Assembly (NCBI RefSeq): GCF_014640295.1
Contig: NZ_BMGR01000006.1
Coordinates: 237,689-301,688, forward strand
Source: Paenibacillus abyssi
Lineage (GTDB): Bacteria > Bacillota > Bacilli > Paenibacillales > Paenibacillaceae
Direction of reading: 5' to 3'
Length of the DNA: 64,000 bases
Of the stretch, positions 42,953-51,360 are shown piece after piece (position 1 is the stretch's first letter; each line of letters begins with the position of its first letter). Position numbers and translations under genes: made by a program. The notes beneath the pieces were generated by a model. It was not told the origin of the DNA, did no database searches, and saw nothing but the letters and a program-made list of their open reading frames with translations.

Positions 42953-44078
42953 TTTCCGCCCCCCCTTCCGGCCAGATCCATTGCTTTAACAAACCCGTTA
43001 CCGCCCCCCTGTAAGGCGGAGATGACAAAAGCTGCGCCGGCTGCTCTGCCTGATGCCATTGCGGATGGAAGGGCAGCAATCCATGTGCGGATAGGAAGCT
43101 CTGCTCACTGGGTCGGCCGCCTTCTTCCGCCGCATGCACTCCGACCTGTATTATTCTGAGCTTTGCCTCCAGCTCACGAAAAGCTTCTCCCCGCTTCCGC
43201 CTGCCATATTGAACAGCGAGCTCTGTTTTGCGCTTTGCAGTCACGTCGGTGCCGTTCAACCACAACATCAGGCCGCATTCCTCAAGCACCTGGAAGAAGA
43301 CATCATCCATTCTGCAATCCAGATCGATAACCAGCAGATCATACTGGCCGCTTGAAGTAATCATGTCTACCATCGCAGAGGCAAGCTCTGAAGTAAGGGC
43401 CAACCGCTCATCGGGACTTGGGGCAGGCTGGAAATAATCGATCTGCATACCTGGATGATGTTTGCGAATGGACGCGAATTGTGCCGCCGATTGCTCAGAC
43501 CCGGATTGCAGCATATACAGCATTCTCGAAAAATCATCCTCGCCGTCTGCCCCGCCGCCAAAGTACATCCCCGTGGCGTTCCACATCTCTAAGTTCAAAT
43601 AAAATACGCGTTTGCCCCCTTCTGCCGCCTGCTTCGCCAAATTAAGGGCCAGTGTCGTCTTGCCGATGCCTCCAATGGCTGAATAAATAGCGGCAACGGG
43701 CGTTGTTCCCTCTTTAACGCCCGCAAGAGGCGAACCTCCGCTAGCTTTTGTATAGATCTCATTCAACTGCTTCAGAAGCTGAGGCAGCGGCTGATATTGC
43801 AGCAATTGCTCATAATCATCCGCTTCGCCCAGATGCCTCACAAGCGCCGCGGCAACGGCCTTGGCCGGCATAACCTCCTTGGCCTCCTCAAGGAAGTTCG
43901 GCTGCAGCGCCAGCAGATCCGCAGGATACCCGCTTCGCAGATACTGCTTTAAGGCCGGAGGATGCGTAAATGCTGTGACCTGCCAGCTGCTTGTGGCCGG
44001 AGATTCACGGATGTACTCCGCCAGCCGTTTTACATATTCCTGTTCTTTGGCGGCAATGACAAGCGAATGGATCCTCAT
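42876..44078 (-). CDS. tadZ: TadZ/CpaE-like ATPase
   Basis: A 400-residue protein with an N-terminal receiver-like (atypical response regulator) domain (about 1-115) and a ParA/MinD-type ATPase domain (about 140-370) with deviant Walker A SAIGGIGKTTLALNL. TadZ/CpaE localises the pilus machine in the cell. It is the first gene of the tad operon. GGGGGAGAG about six bases before the ATG at 44078 sets the start. The C-terminal 25 residues are Gly/Ala-rich and overlap the next gene. Confidence 0.87.
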   Translation of the reverse strand: MRIHSLVIAAKEQEYVKRLAEYIRESPATSSWQVTAFTHPPALKQYLRSGYPADLLALQPNFLEEAKEVMPAKAVAAALVRHLGEADDYEQLLQYQPLPQLLKQLNEIYTKASGGSPLAGVKEGTTPVAAIYSAIGGIGKTTLALNLAKQAAEGGKRVFYLNLEMWNATGMYFGGGADGEDDFSRMLYMLQSGSEQSAAQFASIRKHHPGMQIDYFQPAPSPDERLALTSELASAMVDMITSSGQYDLLVIDLDCRMDDVFFQVLEECGLMLWLNGTDVTAKRKTELAVQYGRRKRGEAFRELEAKLRIIQVGVHAAEEGGRPSEQSFLSAHGLLPFHPQWHQAEQPAQLLSSPPYRGAVTGLLKQWIWPEGGAESDRGGGARAAGLGAGEDRSERIRIG

Positions 44079-44098
44079 ACAGCTCTCCCCCTTGAACG

Positions 44099-44145
44099 CA
44101 AAAAAACACCGCAAACCGCGCATGATGATGCGCTGATTTGCGGTG
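44099..44145 (-). terminator. Intrinsic terminator in the leader of the tad operon
   Basis: On the minus strand a nine-base outer stem (CACCGCAAA/TTTGCGGTG, at 44137-44145 and 44107-44115) and an inner GCGCAT/ATGCGC stem are followed by a run of at least seven U. It lies after the fsa stop and also after the predicted tad promoter, about 20 bases before tadZ. It may end fsa transcription, attenuate the tad transcript, or do both. Confidence 0.88.
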
Positions 44146-44177
44146 CTTCCGCTCGTAAATTGGTTGAATTTGGAGTT

Positions 44178-44206
44178 AATGTATCATAATATTTCCAATA
44201 CGTCAA
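44178..44206 (-). promoter_or_regulatory. Predicted promoter of the tad operon
   Basis: TTGACG (complement of 44201-44206) and TACATT (complement of 44178-44183) are exactly 17 bases apart, beginning two bases past the fsa stop. The start of transcription would be near 44171, giving a leader of about 93 nt that contains the terminator at 44099-44145. Confidence 0.55.
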
Positions 44207-44207
44207 C

Positions 44208-44855
44208 TTATTTGCTTTGCATTTTGTTCCAATCCGCCAAGAATTTCTCAATGCCAATATCGGTCAAAGGATGCTTCCACAGGGAAGGCAGCAGCGAGCC
44301 AGGAATGGTCGCAATATGCGCTCCGGCAACGGCAGCTTGCTCCACATGGCCGATATGGCGAATGCTTGCCACAATAATTTCCGTATCAAAGCCATAATTA
44401 TTAATGATCGCGTTCAACTGATGAATCAGTCCCATCCCTTCAACGGCAATATCATCCAAACGGCCCACGAACGGACTGATGAATGTAGCTCCCGCTTTAG
44501 CGGCCATCAAGCCTTGAGCGGCAGAGAAGATAAGCGTTACATTTGTTTTGATTCCTTTTTGGGACAGCTCATGCGTAGCATACAAGCCATCTTCCGTCAT
44601 CGGCAGCTTAATGACGACATTGGGCGCCCACTCCGCGATTTCATAGGCTTCCTTCAGCATGTCCTCCGCTTTGGTTCCGATGACTTCAGCGCTTACCGGA
44701 CCGGAGACGATGCCGCTAATCTCCTGAATGACCTGCTTAAAATCGCGTCCTTCCCTAGAAATCAGAGAAGGATTCGTCGTCACTCCGTCTACTAATCCAA
44801 GCTTGGCAATCCGTTTAATTTCCTCAACGTTTGCTGTATCTAAGAAAAACTTCAT
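44208..44855 (-). CDS. fsa: Fructose-6-phosphate aldolase/transaldolase
   Basis: A 215-residue short transaldolase-family protein. Characteristic motifs are MKFFLDTAN at the start, VTTNPSLIS near 26-34 and the Schiff-base lysine K83 in [10 protein letters not shown]. Such short proteins are called Fsa or transaldolase (TalC/YwjH type). It moves three-carbon units in sugar-phosphate metabolism. The ATG at 44855 has GAGGGGAAT about nine bases upstream, whereas the ATG nine bases earlier is too close to it. It ends the ccpN-yqfL-glpX-ndk-fsa array. Confidence 0.9.
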   Translation of the reverse strand: MKFFLDTANVEEIKRIAKLGLVDGVTTNPSLISREGRDFKQVIQEISGIVSGPVSAEVIGTKAEDMLKEAYEIAEWAPNVVIKLPMTEDGLYATHELSQKGIKTNVTLIFSAAQGLMAAKAGATFISPFVGRLDDIAVEGMGLIHQLNAIINNYGFDTEIIVASIRHIGHVEQAAVAGAHIATIPGSLLPSLWKHPLTDIGIEKFLADWNKMQSK

Positions 44856-44903
44856 TGATCGCATTCCCCTCTCAATTTTTATATATTTTAGTATATACTA
44901 CCT

Positions 44904-45302
44904 TTATTTAAAGAACAAACCAATCTCTCTGACTGCACTATCAGGGGAATCGGAGCCATGCACGATGTTGCTTGCGACATCCAGTGCAAAATCACCGCGA
45001 ATCGTACCTGGGGCTGCATCGGCCGGATTCGTCTTGCCAATGATCGCACGTGCGTTCTTCACCGCATCTTGCCCTTCCCATATCATTGCAAAAACCGGAC
45101 CTGAGGTAATAAAATCAACGAGTTCTCCGAAAAATGGCCGTTCTTTGTGCTCGCCGTAATGATCCTGCGCAAGCTCAGTCGAGATGCTCATTAGTTTTGC
45201 ATCGATGAGTTGAAAGCCTTTCTTTTCAAACCTTGCAACAATTTCACCAATTAGTGCTCTTTTGACCCCATCCGGTTTAACCATGACAAATGTACGCTCC
45301 AT
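44904..45302 (-). CDS. ndk: Nucleoside diphosphate kinase, short form
   Basis: A 132-residue NDK that transfers the gamma phosphate between nucleoside triphosphates and diphosphates. Catalytic H115 is in NIVHGSDS, with FVMVKPDG near the start and GTIRGDF near 99-105. Bacillus enzymes have about 149 residues; here the C-terminal segment after IGLFFK is missing, so the last helix and tail are absent. The gene is otherwise intact and ends in a clean TAA. It starts 16 bases after glpX. Confidence 0.93.
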   Translation of the reverse strand: MERTFVMVKPDGVKRALIGEIVARFEKKGFQLIDAKLMSISTELAQDHYGEHKERPFFGELVDFITSGPVFAMIWEGQDAVKNARAIIGKTNPADAAPGTIRGDFALDVASNIVHGSDSPDSAVREIGLFFK

Positions 45303-45318
45303 ATTAATTATCCCCTTT

Positions 45319-46287
45319 TTATGATTTGCGCAGCAGTGGTTTGTTTGGCAAATAATGCAATGACTTTATGTAACGGATGGTTCGCGTTTTGGCACGCATG
45401 ACAACAGAGTGGGTCTCTGCCCGTTGATCCGGCAAATATCTCACGCCTCCGAGAAACTCCCCGGGGGTTACGCCGGTCGCCGTAAAGATCACATCGCCAG
45501 TACCGACCATATCATCCATCGTCAGCAGACGGCGCGGGTCTTCAAGCCCCATCTCGATGCAGCGGTCATGCTGCGACTGATCCTCCGGCATCAGGCGCCC
45601 TAGGATTTCCCCGCCCAAGCACTTCAATGCCGCCGCAGCCAGAACGCCTTCTGGCGCCCCGCCCGATCCGACATACAGATCGATCCCTGTCTCGGGAAAT
45701 GCCGGCGCCATCGCTCCAGCCACATCGCCATCAGACAGAAATTTGATTCGTACCCCTGTTCGCCGCAGGTCGGTAACGATTTGTTTATGACGCTCACGAT
45801 CGAGCAGAATTACCGTCAAATCGGAGAGCGGTTTGCCAAGCGCCAACGCAGCCTTCTCCACCGTAGTGCGGATCGGGTCGAGCAAGCTCAGCTTACCCGC
45901 CAACGCCGGACCTACCGCCAGCTTCTCCATGTACATGTCAGGCGCATGCAAAAGCTGTCCCTTCGGTGCAATGGCCAAAACCGACATTGCATTGTTGAGC
46001 CCCTTTGCAACGATTTCCGTTCCTTCCAGAGGATCAACGGCTACATCGACAGGCGGTCCTTGCATATTGCCGACCTGCTCACCGATATAAAGCATCGGCG
46101 CCTCGTCCATTTCACCTTCACCGATCACAACGGTTCCCTGCATGGAAACGGAGTCGAACATTCTTCGCATCGCTTCCGTTGCCGCTTCATCCGCACTGTT
46201 CTTATCGCCGCGTCCCATCCAAGGCGATGCTGCCAGTGCCGCCAGCTCAGTCACACGCACCAATTCCAGCGCCAGCTCACGTTCCAT
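45319..46287 (-). CDS. glpX: Class II fructose-1,6-bisphosphatase
   Basis: A 322-residue GlpX-type enzyme that dephosphorylates fructose 1,6-bisphosphate in gluconeogenesis. Metal-binding motifs [31 protein letters not shown] and VDPLEGTE are present, and [19 protein letters not shown] lies in the middle. It is full length. It lies downstream of yqfL and ccpN, which control gluconeogenesis in Bacillus. Confidence 0.94.
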   Translation of the reverse strand: MERELALELVRVTELAALAASPWMGRGDKNSADEAATEAMRRMFDSVSMQGTVVIGEGEMDEAPMLYIGEQVGNMQGPPVDVAVDPLEGTEIVAKGLNNAMSVLAIAPKGQLLHAPDMYMEKLAVGPALAGKLSLLDPIRTTVEKAALALGKPLSDLTVILLDRERHKQIVTDLRRTGVRIKFLSDGDVAGAMAPAFPETGIDLYVGSGGAPEGVLAAAALKCLGGEILGRLMPEDQSQHDRCIEMGLEDPRRLLTMDDMVGTGDVIFTATGVTPGEFLGGVRYLPDQRAETHSVVMRAKTRTIRYIKSLHYLPNKPLLRKS

Positions 46288-46319
46288 GATCGGTCATCCC
46301 CTCTTTACCGTTTTATCCC

Positions 46320-47132
46320 TTATCGGTTTATTTCATTCAACCAGGCGCTTACTATGCCTGCGGTTTCTTCGATCGCCCGGTCCGTTACATCGATGATCCG
46401 GCAATCCAGCGATTGCATGACCTTGGCCGCATAGGACAATTCCTCGTCGATCCGTGCGATCGATGCATACTGGGACACCGGCGGCAGTCCCATCGTCTTC
46501 AGGCGTTCCTTCCGGACTTTAATCATATGCTCGGGCTGCATCGTCAGTCCGACAATCAATCTGCCCGGTACCGGAACCAGCTCAGGCGGCACCTTAACCT
46601 CGGGAATAAGCGGAAAATTCGCCACTTTAATGCCTTTATGAGCCAAGAAAATGCTAAGCGGGGTCTTAGATGTCCTCGATACGCCAACCAGCACGACCTG
46701 CGCCTGCTGCAGCCCTCGGGCGTCTTTGCCGTCATCGTATTTAACGGCAAATTCGATCGCTTCGATCCGCTCGAAATAATCCTCATCCAGTGCGTGCAGC
46801 AGACCAGGCTGACGCTTCGGAAAGCCGTTAAAGGTATCAATATAGGCCTGCATCATCGGGCCCATCACATCAACAACGCGAACGCCGCATCGCTGCGCTT
46901 CCTCCTTCATCATCTCCCGCAGCTCCGGCTGCACGAGCGTGAAAGCGATAAAGCCGCCTGTTGCCGCCGCTTCCTTGACGATAGCAGCGATTTCTTCTTC
47001 ACTCTTGATATGTCCATACCGTTTCAGCTTCACTTCTCCGGCTGGAAACTGACGCATCGCTGCTCTTGCGACGGCCTCTGACGTTTCACCGACGGCATCT
47101 GAACAGACATAGATGATTTTCTCCTGTCCCAT
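46320..47132 (-). CDS. Pyruvate, phosphate dikinase / PEP synthase regulatory protein (YqfL)
   Basis: A 270-residue DUF299 bifunctional kinase/phosphorylase. Family members switch pyruvate phosphate dikinase or PEP synthase on and off by ADP-dependent phosphorylation and Pi-dependent dephosphorylation. The P-loop-like GVSRTSKTPLSIFLA is at about residues 149-163. In Bacillus yqfL follows ccpN and affects CcpN function. It starts 16 bases after ccpN in the same direction, as in Bacillus. Confidence 0.9.
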   Translation of the reverse strand: MGQEKIIYVCSDAVGETSEAVARAAMRQFPAGEVKLKRYGHIKSEEEIAAIVKEAAATGGFIAFTLVQPELREMMKEEAQRCGVRVVDVMGPMMQAYIDTFNGFPKRQPGLLHALDEDYFERIEAIEFAVKYDDGKDARGLQQAQVVLVGVSRTSKTPLSIFLAHKGIKVANFPLIPEVKVPPELVPVPGRLIVGLTMQPEHMIKVRKERLKTMGLPPVSQYASIARIDEELSYAAKVMQSLDCRIIDVTDRAIEETAGIVSAWLNEINR

Positions 47133-47147
47133 GAATGATTGCTCCCC

Positions 47148-47789
47148 CTATTCCGCGGTCCTAACCAGATCCTTAAGAAGATGTATGACATTCGTTTTCG
47201 TGACCGATCCTACCGCCTCCGGCCCTTGGCCGTCCTGTCCATCAATAACGACAGGCAGACAATCCACCTGATGGGTGATCATCTTTCGAACAGCTTCGGT
47301 AACGGGATCATCCGGTGTAACGGTGACGGTATTCGGATAACGGGTCATCACCATGCTTACAGGAATACCGGCAGCATTCGGGTTGCCCAGTGTCACTTTC
47401 AACAAGTCCTTTGGCGTAACAATGCCTACAAACCTTTTTTGCTCATTAACTACCAAGAGCGTATCAGCATTCTCAATGAACAAGTTGACCACAGCATCGT
47501 GTACGGATAAAGTATCCGCTATATTAACCGGCAGTCCTTGGACATGGCGAACCAGCATCGTTTTGAGGTTCTGCAGAGCGGCATTATCCTGTCGGTATGC
47601 ATTGCCCAAAAAATAGCCTACCTTTGGCTTCGCATCCAGCAGCCCCAGCATAACCAAGAGTGATAAATCGGAACGCAGGGTCGGTCTGCTCACACCCAGC
47701 AGCTCGGCAAGCTGCTCACCGGTTATCGGGGCATTCTGTTTAACCAGACTCATGATTTCAAGTTGTCGTGCGGAAAGTTCAATAATCAA
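47148..47789 (-). CDS. ccpN: CcpN-type transcriptional repressor of gluconeogenic genes
   Basis: A 213-residue regulator with an N-terminal winged helix-turn-helix (about 5-60, ITGEQLAELLGVSRPTLRSDL) and two CBS domains (about 75-130 and 140-205). CcpN of Bacillus represses gapB and pckA on glucose in an ATP-sensitive way. The next gene, yqfL, is the known partner. An AGAAAGGGG ribosome binding site precedes the ATG. The whole ccpN-yqfL pair matches Bacillus synteny. Confidence 0.9.
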   Translation of the reverse strand: MIIELSARQLEIMSLVKQNAPITGEQLAELLGVSRPTLRSDLSLLVMLGLLDAKPKVGYFLGNAYRQDNAALQNLKTMLVRHVQGLPVNIADTLSVHDAVVNLFIENADTLLVVNEQKRFVGIVTPKDLLKVTLGNPNAAGIPVSMVMTRYPNTVTVTPDDPVTEAVRKMITHQVDCLPVVIDGQDGQGPEAVGSVTKTNVIHLLKDLVRTAE

Positions 47790-47907
47790 TACCCCTTTCT
47801 GTTTGAGACATAATTAATTCGGCAATAATCCCTTTTTAATGTATCACATATATATTTGATGTACAATATATGAAAGATACGATCGATTAATTAATAGCAT
47901 TAATAGT

Positions 47908-48090
47908 TTAATATGACTTATTTAATGCGTAGCCTTCTTCACTCTTCAATCGCTCTCCTGCCATTTGTTTATGGCGGAGATACTCCATGCTTTGACGGCA
48001 TCATTGATGACGCGGACGAGATGGTTATCGGGGATATCTTCCTGCAAGTCCATGGGCAAGTAAGGTGGTCCAGGTATATTCGATGTACAA
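47908..48090 (-). pseudogene. Remnant of an IS1182-family transposase
   Basis: On the minus strand a TTG (48088-48090) preceded by AGGAGAGG opens YIEYT, then the frame shifts by one base and continues LPMDLQEDIPDNHLVRV up to INDAV, which matches the N-terminus of IS1182-type transposases as I know it. The match then ends abruptly. In another frame, from ATG at 47988, EYLRHKQMAGERLKSEEG and NKS resemble a C-terminal part of the same proteins. The middle, some hundreds of residues, is gone. The plus-strand frame across this region is only the antisense shadow. Family assignment is from memory. Confidence 0.7.
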
Positions 48091-48092
48091 AA

Positions 48093-48153
48093 GAAGCCTC
48101 TCCTTTGTTCATGTTTGGTCGTACTTACATGTTAACAAGGAAAGGCTTTTTTT
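48093..48153. repeat. Long imperfect inverted repeat at the 5' end of the transposase remnant
   Basis: AAGCCTCTCCTTTGTTCATGT (minor mismatch and bulge) pairs with ACATGTTAACAAGG and AAAGGCTT, with a T-run outside the right arm (48146-48153). It reads as an intrinsic terminator on the plus strand or as a structured end of the IS element that shields the transposase from outside transcription. Confidence 0.5.
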
Positions 48154-48287
48154 TGTTTGTTTTTAGGAAAGAAACGGTTACGCCTAAACGAAGCAGATCG
48201 AATGATTCTGGAGAAGCGTCAGCGATCGGAAGAACATTCGACTGCGCAGTGAATGCGGTAAAACCAAATTCGGCTTGTGCCTGAAGC

Positions 48288-50075
48288 TTACTCTGCAGTC
48301 AGCTCCAGGAAAGTGCGGACATCCGCAGTCGCTCTCTCCACCGCGTCCTTCCAGAACGATTCCTCTTCAAGCCGCACACCCAGATGTTTGTAAGCCAGCT
48401 CCTCCACGGTCATCCGTCCGGTATCACGCAGCAGTGCGGCGTATTTCTCCGTAAATGAAGGACCTTCGGCCAGCGCCCTGGCGTATATGCCGCTGCTGAA
48501 CAAATAACCAAATGTATAAGGGAAATTATAGAACGGAACATCCGTTAAATAAAAATGCAGCTTCGAGGCCCAGAAATGCGGGTGTTTGCGGCCGATCGCT
48601 CCGCTGAACGCTTCCTCTTGGGCCTGCTCCATCAGTGCGCTGATCTCTTCCGGTGACAGCATGCCGCTGCGGCGGCGTTCGTAAAATGCGGTTTCAAACT
48701 TATACCGGGCATGAATGTTCATAAAAAACGCAACAGACCGCCCGATCTTGTCCTCCAGCAGCGCCAGCTTCTCCTGCGGATCCCTTGATAGCTGCAGCGC
48801 CGAGTCGGCCACGATCATCTCTGCAAACGTTGAAGCGGTCTCTGCGACATTCATTGCATATTCCTGGGCAAGCGGCGGCAAATCGTCCATTAAGTGCTGA
48901 TGATAGGCGTGACCCAGCTCATGGGCCAATGTCGCAATATTATCCGCCGTGCCGGAATACGTCATGAAAATCCGCGTTTGCCGGCTTTTAGGGAATGCGG
49001 TACAGAAGCCGCCCGGACGTTTGCCTGGACGATCCTCCGCTTCAATCCAGCCTTCCCGGAACGCTTTCTCCGAAAAATCCGCGAGGTCCGGGTTGAAAGC
49101 GCGGAACCGTTCGACAATAAAAGCGGCTGCATCGTCAAAAGATACGGTTTTCGCGGCTGTACCGATCGGCGCCTCCACATCATGCCAATCCAATCGCGGC
49201 AGTCCGAGCAGCTTGGCTTTTCGCTCCAGAAAAGCGACCAGAACCGGCTTGCCCGCATCCACTGCAGACCACATCGCATGGATCGTCGCCTCACTCATCC
49301 GGTTGATCTGCAGCGGCTCTTTAATAACCGTGTCCCAGCCTCTACGCTCATACAGCTTAAGCCTGAAGCCGGCGATCCTGTTCAATGCATCTGCGCACAG
49401 GTCAGCCTGTTCGCTCCATTCCCGCTCCCACTCATCAAACGCCGTGCTGCGGACCTCCCGGTTACCATCGGACAGACGATTCTGCATTTGTCCTGCTGAG
49501 AGCAGTTTTTCTTCTCCTGACTTCGTGACAACCCGAAAGCGGGCCCGCGAAACAATCGTATTGTACAAATCACCCCATGCATGATAACCATCCACTGCCA
49601 GATCTCCCGCCAGCGCTTCTTGTTCAGGCGGCAGCTTCTCTTTGGCAATTTCACGCCGTTCATTTAAATTGAACGCTACAGCTTCCGCCTCCGGCTTCGC
49701 CATCCAATCAGACCATGCCGGATCGTCAATTGCCCGAAGCGCTTCATCAAAGCGGGTCAGCACGCCAAGGAAACGGGCGCTGATCGATTTTACACGATCG
49801 CCAAGCACTACCGCTTTGCTATCCTTCACATTTTGGGCAAGCAAACAGGATACGAATGATTCCGATTGGCGAAGTCGCAGCAGAATGGATTGCATCTGCT
49901 CTGTCCAGCTTAACAGCAGAGTCCCGTCTTCCTTACCCGCTGCTGAAGACAACGATTCACCAAGCTGTGCGATATCCTGTTCAATCCCATTCAGCTCAGC
50001 CGCGAAGTCCTGCGATTCCGAGCCTCCCTTATACAGCACATCAAGCTCCCAGCTCACCCTCAGATTTTTCTCCAT
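48288..50075 (-). CDS. pepF: M3 family oligoendopeptidase F
   Basis: A 595-residue cytoplasmic zinc metallopeptidase that degrades medium-length peptides. The zinc motif HELGH is in LAHELGHAYHQH near residue 385, with downstream ligand E in AETASTFAEM. The N-terminal helical domain is typical of PepF. The ATG at 50075 with AAAGGGGCG upstream gives the expected MEKNLRVSWEL start; the longer frame has no conserved sequence. No terminator is evident before the transposase remnant. Confidence 0.92.
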   Translation of the reverse strand: MEKNLRVSWELDVLYKGGSESQDFAAELNGIEQDIAQLGESLSSAAGKEDGTLLLSWTEQMQSILLRLRQSESFVSCLLAQNVKDSKAVVLGDRVKSISARFLGVLTRFDEALRAIDDPAWSDWMAKPEAEAVAFNLNERREIAKEKLPPEQEALAGDLAVDGYHAWGDLYNTIVSRARFRVVTKSGEEKLLSAGQMQNRLSDGNREVRSTAFDEWEREWSEQADLCADALNRIAGFRLKLYERRGWDTVIKEPLQINRMSEATIHAMWSAVDAGKPVLVAFLERKAKLLGLPRLDWHDVEAPIGTAAKTVSFDDAAAFIVERFRAFNPDLADFSEKAFREGWIEAEDRPGKRPGGFCTAFPKSRQTRIFMTYSGTADNIATLAHELGHAYHQHLMDDLPPLAQEYAMNVAETASTFAEMIVADSALQLSRDPQEKLALLEDKIGRSVAFFMNIHARYKFETAFYERRRSGMLSPEEISALMEQAQEEAFSGAIGRKHPHFWASKLHFYLTDVPFYNFPYTFGYLFSSGIYARALAEGPSFTEKYAALLRDTGRMTVEELAYKHLGVRLEEESFWKDAVERATADVRTFLELTAE

Positions 50076-50234
50076 GACAAACGCCCCTTTCCCATGCCAA
50101 ATAGCCGGCCGGACGCTGGGCCTAATGTTTGCGCAATCCGTGCCGGCAGTGTATAACTTTAATATAGCCATATCATTAAATTATGCTTACAAATCGGATT
50201 TCCTGCCGAAATCCTTTCTTGAGGAGGAACTAAG

Positions 50235-50408
50235 ATGTCCAAACCATTGCAAATCTCACCGGAAACCGCTATAAAGCTGGCCGAGCAATTGAAGGTGCCG
50301 ATCGAGCATCTTATGCATATGCCCCGCCATATTTTGCTGCAAAAGCTCGCAGAATTGACTGCCGGCGAAGCAAAAAAAGCGGATGAATCAAAGGATAGCC
50401 CCTCATGA
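50235..50408 (+). CDS. YycC family small protein
   Basis: A 57-residue protein beginning MSKPLQISPETAIKLAEQL, with VPIEHLMHMPRHILLQKLAEL in the middle and a short acidic/basic tail. This matches the YycC family of Bacillus (unknown function). GAGGAGG lies six bases before the ATG at 50235. Its TGA overlaps the ATG of the next gene (ATGA), so the two are translationally coupled. Confidence 0.85.
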   Translation: MSKPLQISPETAIKLAEQLKVPIEHLMHMPRHILLQKLAELTAGEAKKADESKDSPS

Positions 50409-50635
50409 TTCCATTCGAAAATTGCCTTCCGTATGACCGGATCATGAATGATATTTATATTCCGACATGCCCCTTCTGCGGCCAAGAGAATGTACTTCTC
50501 GCTCTGCGCCCTTCGGAGCTGACGGAAATTCATGAAGGCAAGAAGCGGCTGCTGATCTTTCCTTGCTGCCATAATAAAGTGACGGTAATCGATACCGACC
50601 GCGATTATTTGCTAACGAATCAGAAAATTAGATAA
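50405..50635 (+). CDS. Small zinc-ribbon protein
   Basis: A 76-residue protein with two CxxC-like pairs: CPFCGQENV near residues 22-30 and PCCHNKV near 53-59. It likely binds one zinc ion. Family unknown to me. The start overlaps the YycC stop by four bases and no other ribosome binding site is present, which argues that it is translated by coupling. Confidence 0.75.
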   Translation: MIPFENCLPYDRIMNDIYIPTCPFCGQENVLLALRPSELTEIHEGKKRLLIFPCCHNKVTVIDTDRDYLLTNQKIR

Positions 50636-50656
50636 CTGCAGAACAGGAGCTCCGAA

Positions 50657-51358
50657 TCAGGAGCTCTGCATTTCCTCCGGCAGTTCAAGCTTCTTGGATG
50701 TCATCTCTTCCCGCAGCAGCTGCCATTGCTCACGCGAAGCGCGAATCATCGCGGCGTCCACGATTTTCTTATCATTTATTACCCGTCCGAACCATTTCAC
50801 CGCTTCGTACGGTTCATCGACACGGCGATGCAGCTCTCCGATCAAATACATCAAGCGGGCATTGTTAACCGAGCCGCCTTCAACCTCATAGACGCGGATG
50901 TACGATTCAAGCGCGAATCGCAGAAACCGCATCTCCTGCTCCTTGTTGTCCTTATAGCGATATAACCAGGCGATATGGTGCAGAAGGCCGGATATCACCC
51001 GATCCTTCTCCCCTACGGTCTGGGCACAAATTAATGCCAGCTTATAGGTTTCCATCGCCTGCTCCCAGGATCGTGTCCCCCCGTAATCGCGCGTAGACCA
51101 GCTGCTTCCGATTCGTGTTAAATAGCTGTTCTTTTGCTTGTCATTCAATTGCTCGATGGAATTCTCCGTTGACGAAAAGCCGCAGCTTGGACATACGCGT
51201 ACCACATAGTACTCCGGATTGTGCTCTTCTTTATAATAAGCGCAAAAATCGGTATCCCGCTTGATGACCTTTTTAAAGCTTGTGCGTACCCGTGACGTTT
51301 CGAAAGGCGTTTCGCAGCATACGCATTGAATCTTCGTCTGATACAATGGTTCCAGCAC
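50657..51358 (-). CDS. DUF2225 domain-containing zinc-ribbon protein
   Basis: A 233-residue protein. The N-terminal third has two Cys pairs (CVCCETPF, CPSCGFSS), giving a zinc ribbon; the rest is a helical TPR-like region. This is the DUF2225 family of Firmicutes, with no known function. Start GTG (complement of 51356-51358) with GAGGAG eight bases upstream. It is two bases downstream of the globin gene and certainly co-transcribed. Confidence 0.82.
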   Translation of the reverse strand: MLEPLYQTKIQCVCCETPFETSRVRTSFKKVIKRDTDFCAYYKEEHNPEYYVVRVCPSCGFSSTENSIEQLNDKQKNSYLTRIGSSWSTRDYGGTRSWEQAMETYKLALICAQTVGEKDRVISGLLHHIAWLYRYKDNKEQEMRFLRFALESYIRVYEVEGGSVNNARLMYLIGELHRRVDEPYEAVKWFGRVINDKKIVDAAMIRASREQWQLLREEMTSKKLELPEEMQSS

Positions 51359-51360
51359 GG

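Noticed and set aside
47913..48284. 123-residue plus-strand open frame between ccpN and pepF
   Set aside because: It is antisense to the transposase remnant, has no ribosome binding site and contains low-complexity translation of a hairpin and T-run.
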